Below, in pieces: positions 14,659 through 22,244 of a DNA stretch of 29,429 nt. Source of the DNA: JAIBJP01 sp036506175 (GTDB lineage: Bacteria; Actinomycetota; Thermoleophilia; Gaiellales; Gaiellaceae); contig DASXSE010000053.1 in assembly GCA_036506175.1 (NCBI GenBank), positions 1-29,429 of the forward strand, read 5' to 3'. The notes below the pieces were generated by a model. The model searched no databases, had not been told where the DNA came from, and saw only the letters and a list, made by a program, of their open reading frames with translations. A program made the position numbers and the translations under genes. Numbering within the stretch: the stretch's first letter is position 1; each line of letters begins with the position of its first letter.

Positions 14659-16242
14659 ATGGCTATCACGACGACTTCCAGCGGTCTCGAAGACCACGGG
14701 CTCGATCCCGAAGGTCGCGTCTACTGGAATCCGACGACTTCCCTCCTCTACACGCACGCGCTGGCCCGCGGCGAGGCGCGCCTGGCTGAGAGCGGCCCCC
14801 TCGTCGTCGACACGGGGCGCCACACCGGCCGTTCGGCGAAGGACAAGTTCTTCGTCCGTGAGCCCGAGTCGGAGGACCGAATCGCGTGGGGCGAGGTCAA
14901 CCAGCCAATCACAGAGGACGACTTCGACGGCCTGCGCGACAAGGTCGTCGCGCACCTGAACGAGGGCGATCTCTACGTCGTCAACGCGTTTGCCGGTGCC
15001 GACCCGGCTCACCGGATCAACGTCCGCGTCCTGACCGACTCCCCTTGGCATGCGCTCTTCGCGAAGACGCTCTTCATCGATCCGACCGAGGAGGAGTTGC
15101 GCGACTTCGAGCCGGGCGCTGTCGTCTTCCATGCACCGGCCGTCGAAGCCGATCCGGAGGCGGAGGGAACCCGCAGCGAGACCTTCATCGTGCTCCATCC
15201 CTCGCGTGGCGAGGTGCTGATCGGCGGCACCGAGTACGCAGGTGAGATCAAGAAGTCGGTGTTCACCGTGATGAACGACCGGCTCCCGCTCGAAGGCGTT
15301 CTGCCGATGCATTGTTCTGCCAACGTGGACGACACGGGCCGCGTCGCGATCTTCTTCGGGCTGTCCGGCACGGGGAAGACGACGCTCTCTGCTGATCCGG
15401 AGCGGCGGCTGATCGGCGACGACGAGCACGGCTGGGGCGACGAGGGCGTCTTCAACTTCGAGGGTGGCTGCTACGCGAAGGTGATTCGTCTCTCGCCCGA
15501 CGCAGAGCCGGAGATCTACAAGGCGACCCACGCGTTCGGCACGGTGCTCGAGAACGTCGTCGTCGACGAGGATGGCGTCATGGATCTCAACGATGCGTCG
15601 AAGACGGAGAACACGCGCGCCGCATACAAGCTGGAGCAGATCGAGAACGCGCTTCCCGAAAAAAGGGCCGGGCATCCCAGCTCGGTCGTCTTCCTGACTG
15701 CTGATGCATTCGGCGTCCTGCCTCCGATCGCACGGCTGACGCGCGACCAGGCGCTGTTCTACTTCCTCACCGGCTTCACGGCAAAGCTTGCCGGCACGGA
15801 GATCGGTGTCACCGAGCCGCAACCAACCTTCTCCTGCGCCTTCGGCGCACCGTTCCTGCCGCAGAAGCCGACGGTCTACGCACAGATGCTCGGATCGAAG
15901 CTGGACGAGCACGGCTCGGCCGTCTGGCTCGTCAACACCGGCTGGACGGGCGGGCCCTACGGCGAAGGCCAGCGGATGCCGATCGCGGCGACGCGCGCGC
16001 TCCTCCGTGCGGCGTTGAACGGCGAGCTCGACGACGTCGAGTACCGCACCGACCCGATCTTCGGCTTCGACGTCCCGGTCGAGGTTCCCGGTGTCGAGTC
16101 GGAGCTCCTCGATCCGCGGTCGACCTGGGCCGATCCCGCGGCCTACGACGAAAAGGCGCGCTACCTCGCGACGCGGTTCAAGGAGAACTTCGAGAAGTTC
16201 GGCGCCGACGAGAACATCGTCAGCGCGGGCCCGCGCGTCTGA
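14659..16242 (+). CDS. pckA: Phosphoenolpyruvate carboxykinase (ATP)
   Basis: A 527-residue gluconeogenic enzyme that converts oxaloacetate and ATP to PEP, ADP and CO2. Seen: the oxaloacetate-binding GRHTGRSAKDKF (53-64), GTEYAGEIKKSVFT with active-site lysines 198-199, MHCSANV with His218, the P-loop GLSGTGKTTLS (234-244), the metal-binding IGDDEHGW (252-259) and the C-terminal TGWTGGPYG loop. These mark the ATP-type family; many actinobacteria instead use the GTP-type enzyme. Length is normal. It lies between citrate synthase and succinate dehydrogenase in a TCA-gene neighbourhood and draws on the oxaloacetate made by Mdh. Confidence 0.97.
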   Translation: MAITTTSSGLEDHGLDPEGRVYWNPTTSLLYTHALARGEARLAESGPLVVDTGRHTGRSAKDKFFVREPESEDRIAWGEVNQPITEDDFDGLRDKVVAHLNEGDLYVVNAFAGADPAHRINVRVLTDSPWHALFAKTLFIDPTEEELRDFEPGAVVFHAPAVEADPEAEGTRSETFIVLHPSRGEVLIGGTEYAGEIKKSVFTVMNDRLPLEGVLPMHCSANVDDTGRVAIFFGLSGTGKTTLSADPERRLIGDDEHGWGDEGVFNFEGGCYAKVIRLSPDAEPEIYKATHAFGTVLENVVVDEDGVMDLNDASKTENTRAAYKLEQIENALPEKRAGHPSSVVFLTADAFGVLPPIARLTRDQALFYFLTGFTAKLAGTEIGVTEPQPTFSCAFGAPFLPQKPTVYAQMLGSKLDEHGSAVWLVNTGWTGGPYGEGQRMPIAATRALLRAALNGELDDVEYRTDPIFGFDVPVEVPGVESELLDPRSTWADPAAYDEKARYLATRFKENFEKFGADENIVSAGPRV

Positions 16243-16280
16243 TCGGCTCGCTCCTGAGCCGAAGCGCCCTGCGCGTCATA

Positions 16281-16286
16281 TAGCGT
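16281..16286 (+). promoter_or_regulatory. Candidate -10 box for the sdh operon
   Basis: TAGCGT lies 9 nt before the GTG start of sdhA, within the 53-bp gap after pckA. There is no Shine-Dalgarno before this GTG, so a near-leaderless start is likely. No -35 is recognisable, and read-through from pckA is also possible. Confidence 0.35.
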
Positions 16287-16295
16287 TCCTTCCTG

Positions 16296-17978
16296 GTGGA
16301 AGCCCAGCACGACGTCCTCATCGTCGGCGCCGGTTGCGCCGGCATGCGCGCCGCAATCGAGGCTTTCGACGAAGGCGCGGACGTCGCGCTCATCTCCAAG
16401 ATCCATCCCGTTCGAAGCCATTCCGGGGCGGCCGAAGGCGGCATCAACGCAGCGCTCGGCAACGCCTCCGAAGATGATCCCGAGAAGCACGCGTTCGACA
16501 CCGTCAAGGGGTCGGATTACCTGGGCGACCAGGATGCAATCGAGGTCCTGTGCGACGAGGCCCCGGGGGACGTCTACCAGCTCGAGCACTGGGGCGCCGT
16601 CTTTTCCCGCACGGAGGACGGCCGCATCGCCCAGCGCCCCTTCGGCGCTGCCGGCGAGCCGCGCACGGCCTACGCCGCGGACATCACGGGCCACGTGCTC
16701 GTCCATGTCCTCTACGAGCAGGTCATGCGGCGGGACATCAAGGTCTATGAGGAGTTCTTCGCGTGGCAACTCGTGGAGGACGACGGACGTTGCCAGGGCG
16801 TGATCTGCTGGGATCTCGTCAACGGCGGCCTGAGGACGCTGGGCGCGAAGACGGTGATCCTCGCTACCGGCGGCGCCGGCCGGCTCTACCAGGGGACGAC
16901 GAACGCATACGCCTGCACCGGCGACGGAATGACGATGGCGCTCCGGATAGGCGTGCCCCTGAAAGACATGGAGATGATGCAGTTCCATCCGACGACGCTG
17001 TCTCCGACGGGCGTCCTCATCACAGAAGGCACGCGCGGAGAGGGCGCCTACCTCGTCAACTCCGAGGGCGAGCGCTTCCTCAAGCGCTACGCGCCGAACG
17101 CGATGGAGCTGGCCAGCCGTGACGTCATCTCTCGGGCGGAGCAGACCGAGATCGACGAGGGCCGCGGCGTCGACGGCAACGTCTTCCTCGACCTGCGCCA
17201 TATCGGCGCCGAGCGGATCATCGAGGCCCTGCACGGGACGCGTGAGCTCGCGATGGTCTTCGCCGGAGTTGACCCCATCTACGAGCCGATTCCGGTGCGG
17301 CCGGGCGCCCACTACCACATGGGCGGTGTCGACACGGACCTCTGGGGCAAGACGTCGCTCGAGGGCCTGTACGCCGCGGGAGAGGTGGCATGCGTCTCGG
17401 TCCACGGCGCGAACCGCCTCGGCGGCAACGCGCTCATGGAGACGATCACGTACGGCAAGCGCGCCGGGAAGGCGGCTGCGGAGTGGGCCTTTTCACACAC
17501 GACGGTGTCCGTGCCGGAGGGCGCGATCAGCGATGCAGAGCGCGAGCTCGGCGATTTGCTCGAGCGCCAGGACGGCGAGCGGCCGCACGCGATTCGCGAC
17601 GAGATGGCGCGAACCATGCACGAGAACTTCGGCGTCTTCCGCCGCGAAGACCAGATGCGGCGCGAGGGTGAGATCATCTCGGGGCTACGAGACCGCTACG
17701 AGCGCGTGGTCGTCGAAGACAAAGGCGACGTGTTCAACAACGACCTCACCCAGGCGCTCGAGCTCGGCTTCCTGCTTCAGCTGGCGGCGTGCATGATCGA
17801 GGCGGGGCTCGCGCGGAAAGAGAGCCGCGGCGCCCACGCTCGCCCGTACGACTACCCAGACCGCGACGACGAGAACTTCCTCAAGCACACGCTCGTCACC
17901 TGGCGCGACGGTGCTCCGGACTTGACCTGGGAGCCGGTGCGCATGACCAAATGGCAGCCGCAGGAGCGAACCTACTGA
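16296..17978 (+). CDS. sdhA: Succinate dehydrogenase flavoprotein subunit
   Basis: A 560-residue FAD subunit that oxidises succinate to fumarate (or the reverse). Seen: the FAD fold VGAGCAGMRAA (10-20); RSHSGAAEGGIN, where His42 is placed for covalent FAD attachment; the active-site FHPTTL near 230; the RPGAHYHMGG segment near 335-343; and EVACVSVHGANRLGGNALME near 365-380 with the substrate Arg/His. The C-terminal QEL-type helical domain is complete. It opens a four-gene operon: its TGA overlaps the ATG of a lipoprotein gene (TGATG). The downstream subunits show that the complex is of the non-classical type E rather than the heme b type. Confidence 0.96.
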   Translation: MEAQHDVLIVGAGCAGMRAAIEAFDEGADVALISKIHPVRSHSGAAEGGINAALGNASEDDPEKHAFDTVKGSDYLGDQDAIEVLCDEAPGDVYQLEHWGAVFSRTEDGRIAQRPFGAAGEPRTAYAADITGHVLVHVLYEQVMRRDIKVYEEFFAWQLVEDDGRCQGVICWDLVNGGLRTLGAKTVILATGGAGRLYQGTTNAYACTGDGMTMALRIGVPLKDMEMMQFHPTTLSPTGVLITEGTRGEGAYLVNSEGERFLKRYAPNAMELASRDVISRAEQTEIDEGRGVDGNVFLDLRHIGAERIIEALHGTRELAMVFAGVDPIYEPIPVRPGAHYHMGGVDTDLWGKTSLEGLYAAGEVACVSVHGANRLGGNALMETITYGKRAGKAAAEWAFSHTTVSVPEGAISDAERELGDLLERQDGERPHAIRDEMARTMHENFGVFRREDQMRREGEIISGLRDRYERVVVEDKGDVFNNDLTQALELGFLLQLAACMIEAGLARKESRGAHARPYDYPDRDDENFLKHTLVTWRDGAPDLTWEPVRMTKWQPQERTY

Positions 17979-18793
17979 TGCGGCGCGCGACCGCCTTCGT
18001 TGTTGTCCTCGTCGCGGCCTCCGTGGCGACCGCGTGCGGTGGAGCTGAAGCCGTGCAGTCGGTCGCCCCGCGGTCCGACGTCACGGCGGCGGCGACCAAG
18101 ACGGAGAAGGTCGCGACCTACAGGGCCTCGTTCGAAGGGACCACAGAGAGCATGGGCCAGACGGTACGAACGACGGGCGAGGGCGAGTTCGACGCCAAGA
18201 GCAAGCGCGGCCACATGAACTTAACGTCCACCATCGCCGGCACCGGCGTGGACATGAAGCTGGTCATGGCGTGGCCCCTCATGTACATGCGCTTTCCGGC
18301 GGAGCTCGGCGCGCAGCTCCCGCCCGGGAGGGAATGGGTCGAATTCGACCTACAGGAGGTCGGAAAGCAGCTTGGCTTCGACTTCCAGCAGCTCATGCAA
18401 GCCGGCCAGACCGATCCGACCCAGGGTCTCGGCTACCTGCGCGGGATCACGAACATCTCGACGGTCGGCACCGATGACGTGCGCGGAGTGCAGACGACTC
18501 ACTACCGCGGGGTCGTCGACTTCCATCGACTTGCGGTCGAGCTACCCGAGGCGAAGGAGTCGATCGAGCAGCTCATGAAGATTGCGAAGGTGGACCGCGT
18601 GCCAACCGACGTGTGGGTGGGCGACGACGGTCTCGTGCGCCGCATGAAGTACACCTACGACATGCAGCTGGCGGGCCAGCCCACCAAGACAACGATGCAG
18701 ACAGACCTGTACGACTTCGGCACCGACGTTCACGTCTCGATTCCCCAGGCCGACAGCGTGGTCGACATCACTCAGCTGGTCGGCAACGCCTGA
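17978..18793 (+). CDS. LppX/LprG-like lipoprotein embedded in the sdh operon
   Basis: A 271-residue predicted lipoprotein. The N terminus has an Arg-Arg start, a hydrophobic core and a lipobox-like VATAC with Cys20 as the likely lipidated residue. The mature part is a single beta-rich domain (repeating TYRASFEGTTESMG, GEGEFDAKSKRGHM, MYMRFP, DVWVGDDGLVRRMKYTYDM) similar in layout to the mycobacterial LppX/LprAFG fold, which binds lipids in a hydrophobic pocket. The ATG overlaps the sdhA stop codon and its own TGA overlaps the sdhB ATG (TGATG both times); AGGAG at 17962-17966 is its ribosome-binding site. Coupling on both sides suggests a role tied to the dehydrogenase, for example quinone or lipid handling at the outer face or complex assembly. 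That role is inference. Confidence 0.85.
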   Translation: MRRATAFVVVLVAASVATACGGAEAVQSVAPRSDVTAAATKTEKVATYRASFEGTTESMGQTVRTTGEGEFDAKSKRGHMNLTSTIAGTGVDMKLVMAWPLMYMRFPAELGAQLPPGREWVEFDLQEVGKQLGFDFQQLMQAGQTDPTQGLGYLRGITNISTVGTDDVRGVQTTHYRGVVDFHRLAVELPEAKESIEQLMKIAKVDRVPTDVWVGDDGLVRRMKYTYDMQLAGQPTKTTMQTDLYDFGTDVHVSIPQADSVVDITQLVGNA

Positions 18794-19866
18794 TGGATGT
18801 CGCCCTCAAGATCTGGCGCTTCGATCCCGAGACGGGCGAGCGCGCGCTACGCCAATACGAGGTGGATGCGCCCGAGTGGGCGTGTCTTCTCGATGTCCTC
18901 GACCTGATCAAGGACCAGGTCGACGGGACGCTCGCCTACCGCAAGAGCTGCCGGATGATGATCTGCGGCTCCTGCGGCATGCGCATGGACGGGCGGGCCA
19001 TTCTCGCGTGCAAGGAGCGCATGAAGCCGATCGTCGAGCGCGGGCACGTCCCGGTCATCTCGGCGATGGGAAACATGCCCGTCCTCAAGGACCTCGTCGT
19101 TGACATGAACCCGTTCTGGACGAAGATCCGGCGAATGAAGCCCTGGCTCGATCCCGGGTACGAGGAGTACCCGGAGAAGGAGTTCCGCTACACGCAGGAG
19201 CAGATGAATCCCATCCACAAGGAGTCGCTCTGCATCATGTGCGGATGCTGCGTCTCCGAGTGCAACTCGATGGAGTCGGATCCAGAGTTCTTCGGGCCGG
19301 CCGCGCTCGCGAAGGGCTTTCGGTTCGTCGGCGACCCGCGTGACCGCGCCAAGATCGAGCGGCTCGAGTCCTACAACGACGAGCACGGGATCTGGGACTG
19401 CACGCGCTGCTATTTCTGCAACGAGCGCTGCCCGAAGGGAGTCGATCCCCGCGATGCAATCGCCAAGCTGGGCGCCGAGTCGTTGAACGAGGACATCGAC
19501 CGGGATCTGGGCGCGAAGCACGCCAAGTGGTTCATCCACTCGGCGAAGACGACCGGCTGGCTGCGCGAGATGGAGCTCGTCCCCAAGACGCAGGGGGTCG
19601 TTTCGGCGATCAAGGAGACGAAGTTCGCGCTCTCGCTCGCGAAGCACGGGAAGGTGCCGGTCCCGATCCCTCCGCACGTCGCTGAAAACGTCCAGGAGGC
19701 CCGCGCGCTGCTCGAGATCGTTCAGGCCCAGGACCGCCGGGGCGCTGCCGGGATCGTGCAGGGCGAACGCGCGCTCTCTCGCATCGAGCCCACCGAGCAC
19801 GGCGGTTTGCAACGTGACGCGCCCGCGGTTACGTCCGGCGAAAAACCGCCTCCAGGAGAGGGATGA
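18793..19866 (+). CDS. sdhB: Succinate dehydrogenase iron-sulfur subunit, type E variant
   Basis: A 357-residue electron-transfer subunit. The ferredoxin-like domain holds the [2Fe-2S] ligands Cys53, 58, 61 and 73. The second domain has CIMCGCCVSEC (Cys147, 150, 153, 157) and CTRCYFCNERCP (Cys203, 206, 209, 213). In classical SdhB the second motif is C-x5-C-x3-CP and makes a [3Fe-4S] cluster; here Cys206 adds a fourth ligand, as in archaeal type E enzymes, predicting a second [4Fe-4S] cluster. The chain is about 100 residues longer than Escherichia coli SdhB, with a charged, Pro-rich C-terminal tail after residue 270. I chose the ATG at 18793, which overlaps the lipoprotein stop and starts MDVALKIWRFDP. 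Its own stop overlaps the next gene (ATGA). Confidence 0.95.
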   Translation: MDVALKIWRFDPETGERALRQYEVDAPEWACLLDVLDLIKDQVDGTLAYRKSCRMMICGSCGMRMDGRAILACKERMKPIVERGHVPVISAMGNMPVLKDLVVDMNPFWTKIRRMKPWLDPGYEEYPEKEFRYTQEQMNPIHKESLCIMCGCCVSECNSMESDPEFFGPAALAKGFRFVGDPRDRAKIERLESYNDEHGIWDCTRCYFCNERCPKGVDPRDAIAKLGAESLNEDIDRDLGAKHAKWFIHSAKTTGWLREMELVPKTQGVVSAIKETKFALSLAKHGKVPVPIPPHVAENVQEARALLEIVQAQDRRGAAGIVQGERALSRIEPTEHGGLQRDAPAVTSGEKPPPGEG

Positions 19867-20747
19867 GAGTCGCGTACTACAAGGGCTGCCTCGCCGCGCT
19901 GTCAGCGAAGGAGCTCGATACGTCCACCCAGGCGCTGGCGCCGCTGCTCGGCATCGAGCTGGACGAGCTCGAGTCGGTCACGTGCTGTGGCGCCGGCGAC
20001 ATCCACGAAGCCGACCCCGACTACTACCTGCACCTGAACGCGCGGATCCTCGCGTACGCAGAGGCGACCGGCGCCGACACGCTGATGACGATCTGCAACG
20101 TCTGCACGCTCAACCTGCGGCAGGCGAATCACCAGCTCCAGCGCGACGACGCGCTGCTGGAGCGAGTGAGCGACAACCTCGAGACGGTGGGAGCGCCCCG
20201 CTACTCGGGGGGCGTCGAGGTGAAGCACCTGCTCTGGCTGATCGCCGAGGGCGACGGCTACGAGCAGCTGAAGCAGGTCGCGCACAAGGGTTTGAAGGGC
20301 CTCCGTGTGGCGCCGTTCTACGGTTGCCAGATCCTCCGCCCTTCGAAGCTGCTCGGGTTCGAGGATCCAGATCGTCCGCATTCGCTCGAGGCGATCATCG
20401 AGGCCTGCGGCGGCGAGCCGGTCGACTATCCGGCGAAGGTCAAATGCTGCGGCTTCCCGATCATCCAGGCGCGCGAGGACGTCGCGCTTGGGGAACTGAT
20501 CCAGCCGATCGAGCAATCGATCGAGGCCGGCGCCGATGCCATGGTGACCCCGTGCCCGCTTTGCCATCTCTCACTGGACGCCTGGCAGCAGAAGCTCGAG
20601 GCGGCTACGGGCAAGCGGTACCAGATGCCCATCCTGCACCTCTCGCAGCTGATCGGAGTCGCGGCCGGCCTCGAGGAGTCGGAGCTCAAGTTCAGGCGGC
20701 ACGTTGTCCCCGTAGGCGGCGTCCTAGAGAAGATCCAGGCTCCTTAA
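19863..20747 (+). CDS. CCG-domain subunit of type E succinate dehydrogenase (HdrB/SdhE-like)
   Basis: A 294-residue protein with two complete CCG motifs: Cys9, Cys41-42, Cys78, Cys81 (C-x31-CC-x35-CxxC) and Cys155, Cys195-196, Cys231, Cys234 (C-x39-CC-x34-CxxC). In heterodisulfide reductase HdrB such motifs bind non-cubane [4Fe-4S] clusters, and in type E succinate dehydrogenases and methylmenaquinol:fumarate reductases the same subunit replaces the heme membrane anchor. There is no transmembrane helix; membrane contact would be through amphipathic segments or a partner. The ATG overlaps the sdhB stop codon. Note that the name SdhE is also used for an unrelated FAD-assembly factor. No SdhF homologue follows; a terminator hairpin does. 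Confidence 0.93.
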   Translation: MRVAYYKGCLAALSAKELDTSTQALAPLLGIELDELESVTCCGAGDIHEADPDYYLHLNARILAYAEATGADTLMTICNVCTLNLRQANHQLQRDDALLERVSDNLETVGAPRYSGGVEVKHLLWLIAEGDGYEQLKQVAHKGLKGLRVAPFYGCQILRPSKLLGFEDPDRPHSLEAIIEACGGEPVDYPAKVKCCGFPIIQAREDVALGELIQPIEQSIEAGADAMVTPCPLCHLSLDAWQQKLEAATGKRYQMPILHLSQLIGVAAGLEESELKFRRHVVPVGGVLEKIQAP

Positions 20748-20752
20748 AAGGT

Positions 20753-20781
20753 CCGGCCCGGTCAAAGGTGAACCGGGCCGG
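20753..20781 (+). terminator. Terminator-like hairpin after the sdh operon
   Basis: A perfect 10-bp inverted repeat, CCGGCCCGGT at 20753-20762 and ACCGGGCCGG at 20772-20781, with a 9-nt loop, starts 5 nt after the TAA of the CCG subunit. The downstream sequence is pyrimidine-rich but lacks a T-run, as is usual for high-GC actinobacterial terminators. Confidence 0.65.
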
Positions 20782-20802
20782 CTTGCCCCTCCACGAATAA
20801 AG

Positions 20803-21648
20803 ATGCCTCCGGCCCGCCGAATCTTGCAGCCACTTGGCGCGGCGGCTGCTTTAGGGCTTGGATGGGGGCTTTTCGAGGCACAATGGGTCGAGTTCGACGA
20901 GGTCGAGGTGCCGCTGGCCCGGCTCCCGCGCGATCTCGATGGCTTCACGGTCCTCCACCTATCGGACTTTCACCTCGGCACGGTTTCGCTGAACGGCCGC
21001 ACGCTGGAACGTGCCGTCGAGTGGGCACGCGAGCGCGACGTCGACGTCGTTGCGCTTACGGGTGACCTTCTCTCGCGCCCCAGCGGTGAGTCCTCGCTGC
21101 GTCGGGCCATCGCGGCGCTACGGGCGAGGCATGGCGTCTACGCGGTCCTTGGAAATCACGACATCGCCTCGACACGCGATCCGTTCAGCCGCCCGGCCCA
21201 TGTGGGTGCCGTTTCCGAGGCGGGAGCCTTGCTCCTCGACGACACCTCGGTGATCCTCGAGGTGAACGGGCGCTCGGTGCAAATCGCGGGCGGGCACCCT
21301 TCGGTGGGGTGGGGAGAGCGTCGTCTCGAGAAGCTGGCGGATCCGACCGCCGATCTCACCGTCTTCCTCTTCCACTTTCCGGACGTGACGCAGTGGCTGC
21401 CGCCCGCGGCCTACGACCTGATCCTCGCCGGGCACTTGCACGGGGGCCAGATCTGCCTTCCCGCTCCGGGCGGGAAGATCAGGCTCGAGCACCTGCGCGC
21501 CCGCCACTGGGAGGGGTTGCACGAAACACCGGCCGGGATGCTCCACGTTTCTCGCGGCCTGGGCACGAGCTTTGTCCCATTTCGCTTCCTCGCGCGGCCG
21601 CACGCTACTAAGCTGCTTCTTAGATGCCGTACCGGCTCCACCCGGTAA
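20803..21648 (+). CDS. Metallophosphoesterase (YaeI-like), membrane-anchored
   Basis: A 281-residue calcineurin-like phosphoesterase with an N-terminal hydrophobic segment (about 8-24) that probably anchors it. The five metal-site blocks are present in order: LSDFHLG (Asp55, His57), GDLL (Asp88), GNHD (Asn118, His119), FHFP (His191) and GHLHGGQ (His211, His213). This matches the group that contains YaeI and related enzymes acting on phosphodiesters of lipids or cell-envelope compounds. The substrate is not determinable. It begins 55 bp after the sdh operon, past the hairpin, and the next gene starts inside its last 25 nt. Confidence 0.9.
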   Translation: MPPARRILQPLGAAAALGLGWGLFEAQWVEFDEVEVPLARLPRDLDGFTVLHLSDFHLGTVSLNGRTLERAVEWARERDVDVVALTGDLLSRPSGESSLRRAIAALRARHGVYAVLGNHDIASTRDPFSRPAHVGAVSEAGALLLDDTSVILEVNGRSVQIAGGHPSVGWGERRLEKLADPTADLTVFLFHFPDVTQWLPPAAYDLILAGHLHGGQICLPAPGGKIRLEHLRARHWEGLHETPAGMLHVSRGLGTSFVPFRFLARPHATKLLLRCRTGSTR

Positions 21649-22244
21649 CCGCGGCTTCGATCGCGCACGCGCCGCCGCCCTGCGTCGGCTGCGTCTTCTG
21701 GCAATCCCGAGGAGACCGCACCACGTCTAAGGGCAGGTGGGCGGAGAAGATCGAGGACGACTGGGGTGCCTGGGGGACGTTCTATATCGGAGACGACGAA
21801 CGCCTGCTCGGCTTCATCCAGTACGGCCCATCGGGGCATTTCCCGCGCGCGTGGGAGCTTCCGGCCGGCCCACCCTCGGCCGACTCCGTCTTCATCACGT
21901 GCCTCTACCTCGTCGATTCGAACTCGCCCTGGGTGATGCAAAGCCTTTTTTTGTCGGTGATCGGCGAGGCCCGGGACCAGGGCGCGAAGGCCGTCGAGAC
22001 CTTCGGCTATCGCTACCCAGAGGGGACGAGCGCCTACGAGCGGTTTCTCGTCCACAGGACGATCTTTCCGTCGGACTTCCTCGCGGATTTCGGTTTCTTT
22101 CCGCTGCGCTGGGAGGGCGACGTCGCCCTCGCGCGTCTGGAGGTCGGCGGCCTGCAGCCCGTCATGGAAGGGCCGACGGCGGTCGTGTGGCGGAAGGTGA
22201 AAGAGGCCTTCGTCCCCCCGCCCATGCCCGAGCGCCCGGTCTAG
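21624..22244 (+). CDS. GNAT-like acetyltransferase family protein
   Basis: A 206-residue protein with PCVGCVFWQ near residue 20, a GAWGTFYIGDDERLLGFIQYGP strand pair, WELPAGPPSADSVFITCLYL and LFLSVIGEARDQGAKAVETFGYR. This order matches uncharacterised actinobacterial GNAT-fold proteins with a C-x-x-C entrance motif and a helix that follows the acetyl-CoA strand. The classical Q/R-x-x-G-x-G/A acetyl-CoA loop is degenerate, so activity is uncertain. The start ATG lies inside the end of the phosphoesterase gene, 25 nt overlap, with a TAAGCT box 9 nt upstream. Its stop codon abuts the convergent asd stop codon with no gap. Confidence 0.75.
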   Translation: MPYRLHPVTAASIAHAPPPCVGCVFWQSRGDRTTSKGRWAEKIEDDWGAWGTFYIGDDERLLGFIQYGPSGHFPRAWELPAGPPSADSVFITCLYLVDSNSPWVMQSLFLSVIGEARDQGAKAVETFGYRYPEGTSAYERFLVHRTIFPSDFLADFGFFPLRWEGDVALARLEVGGLQPVMEGPTAVVWRKVKEAFVPPPMPERPV

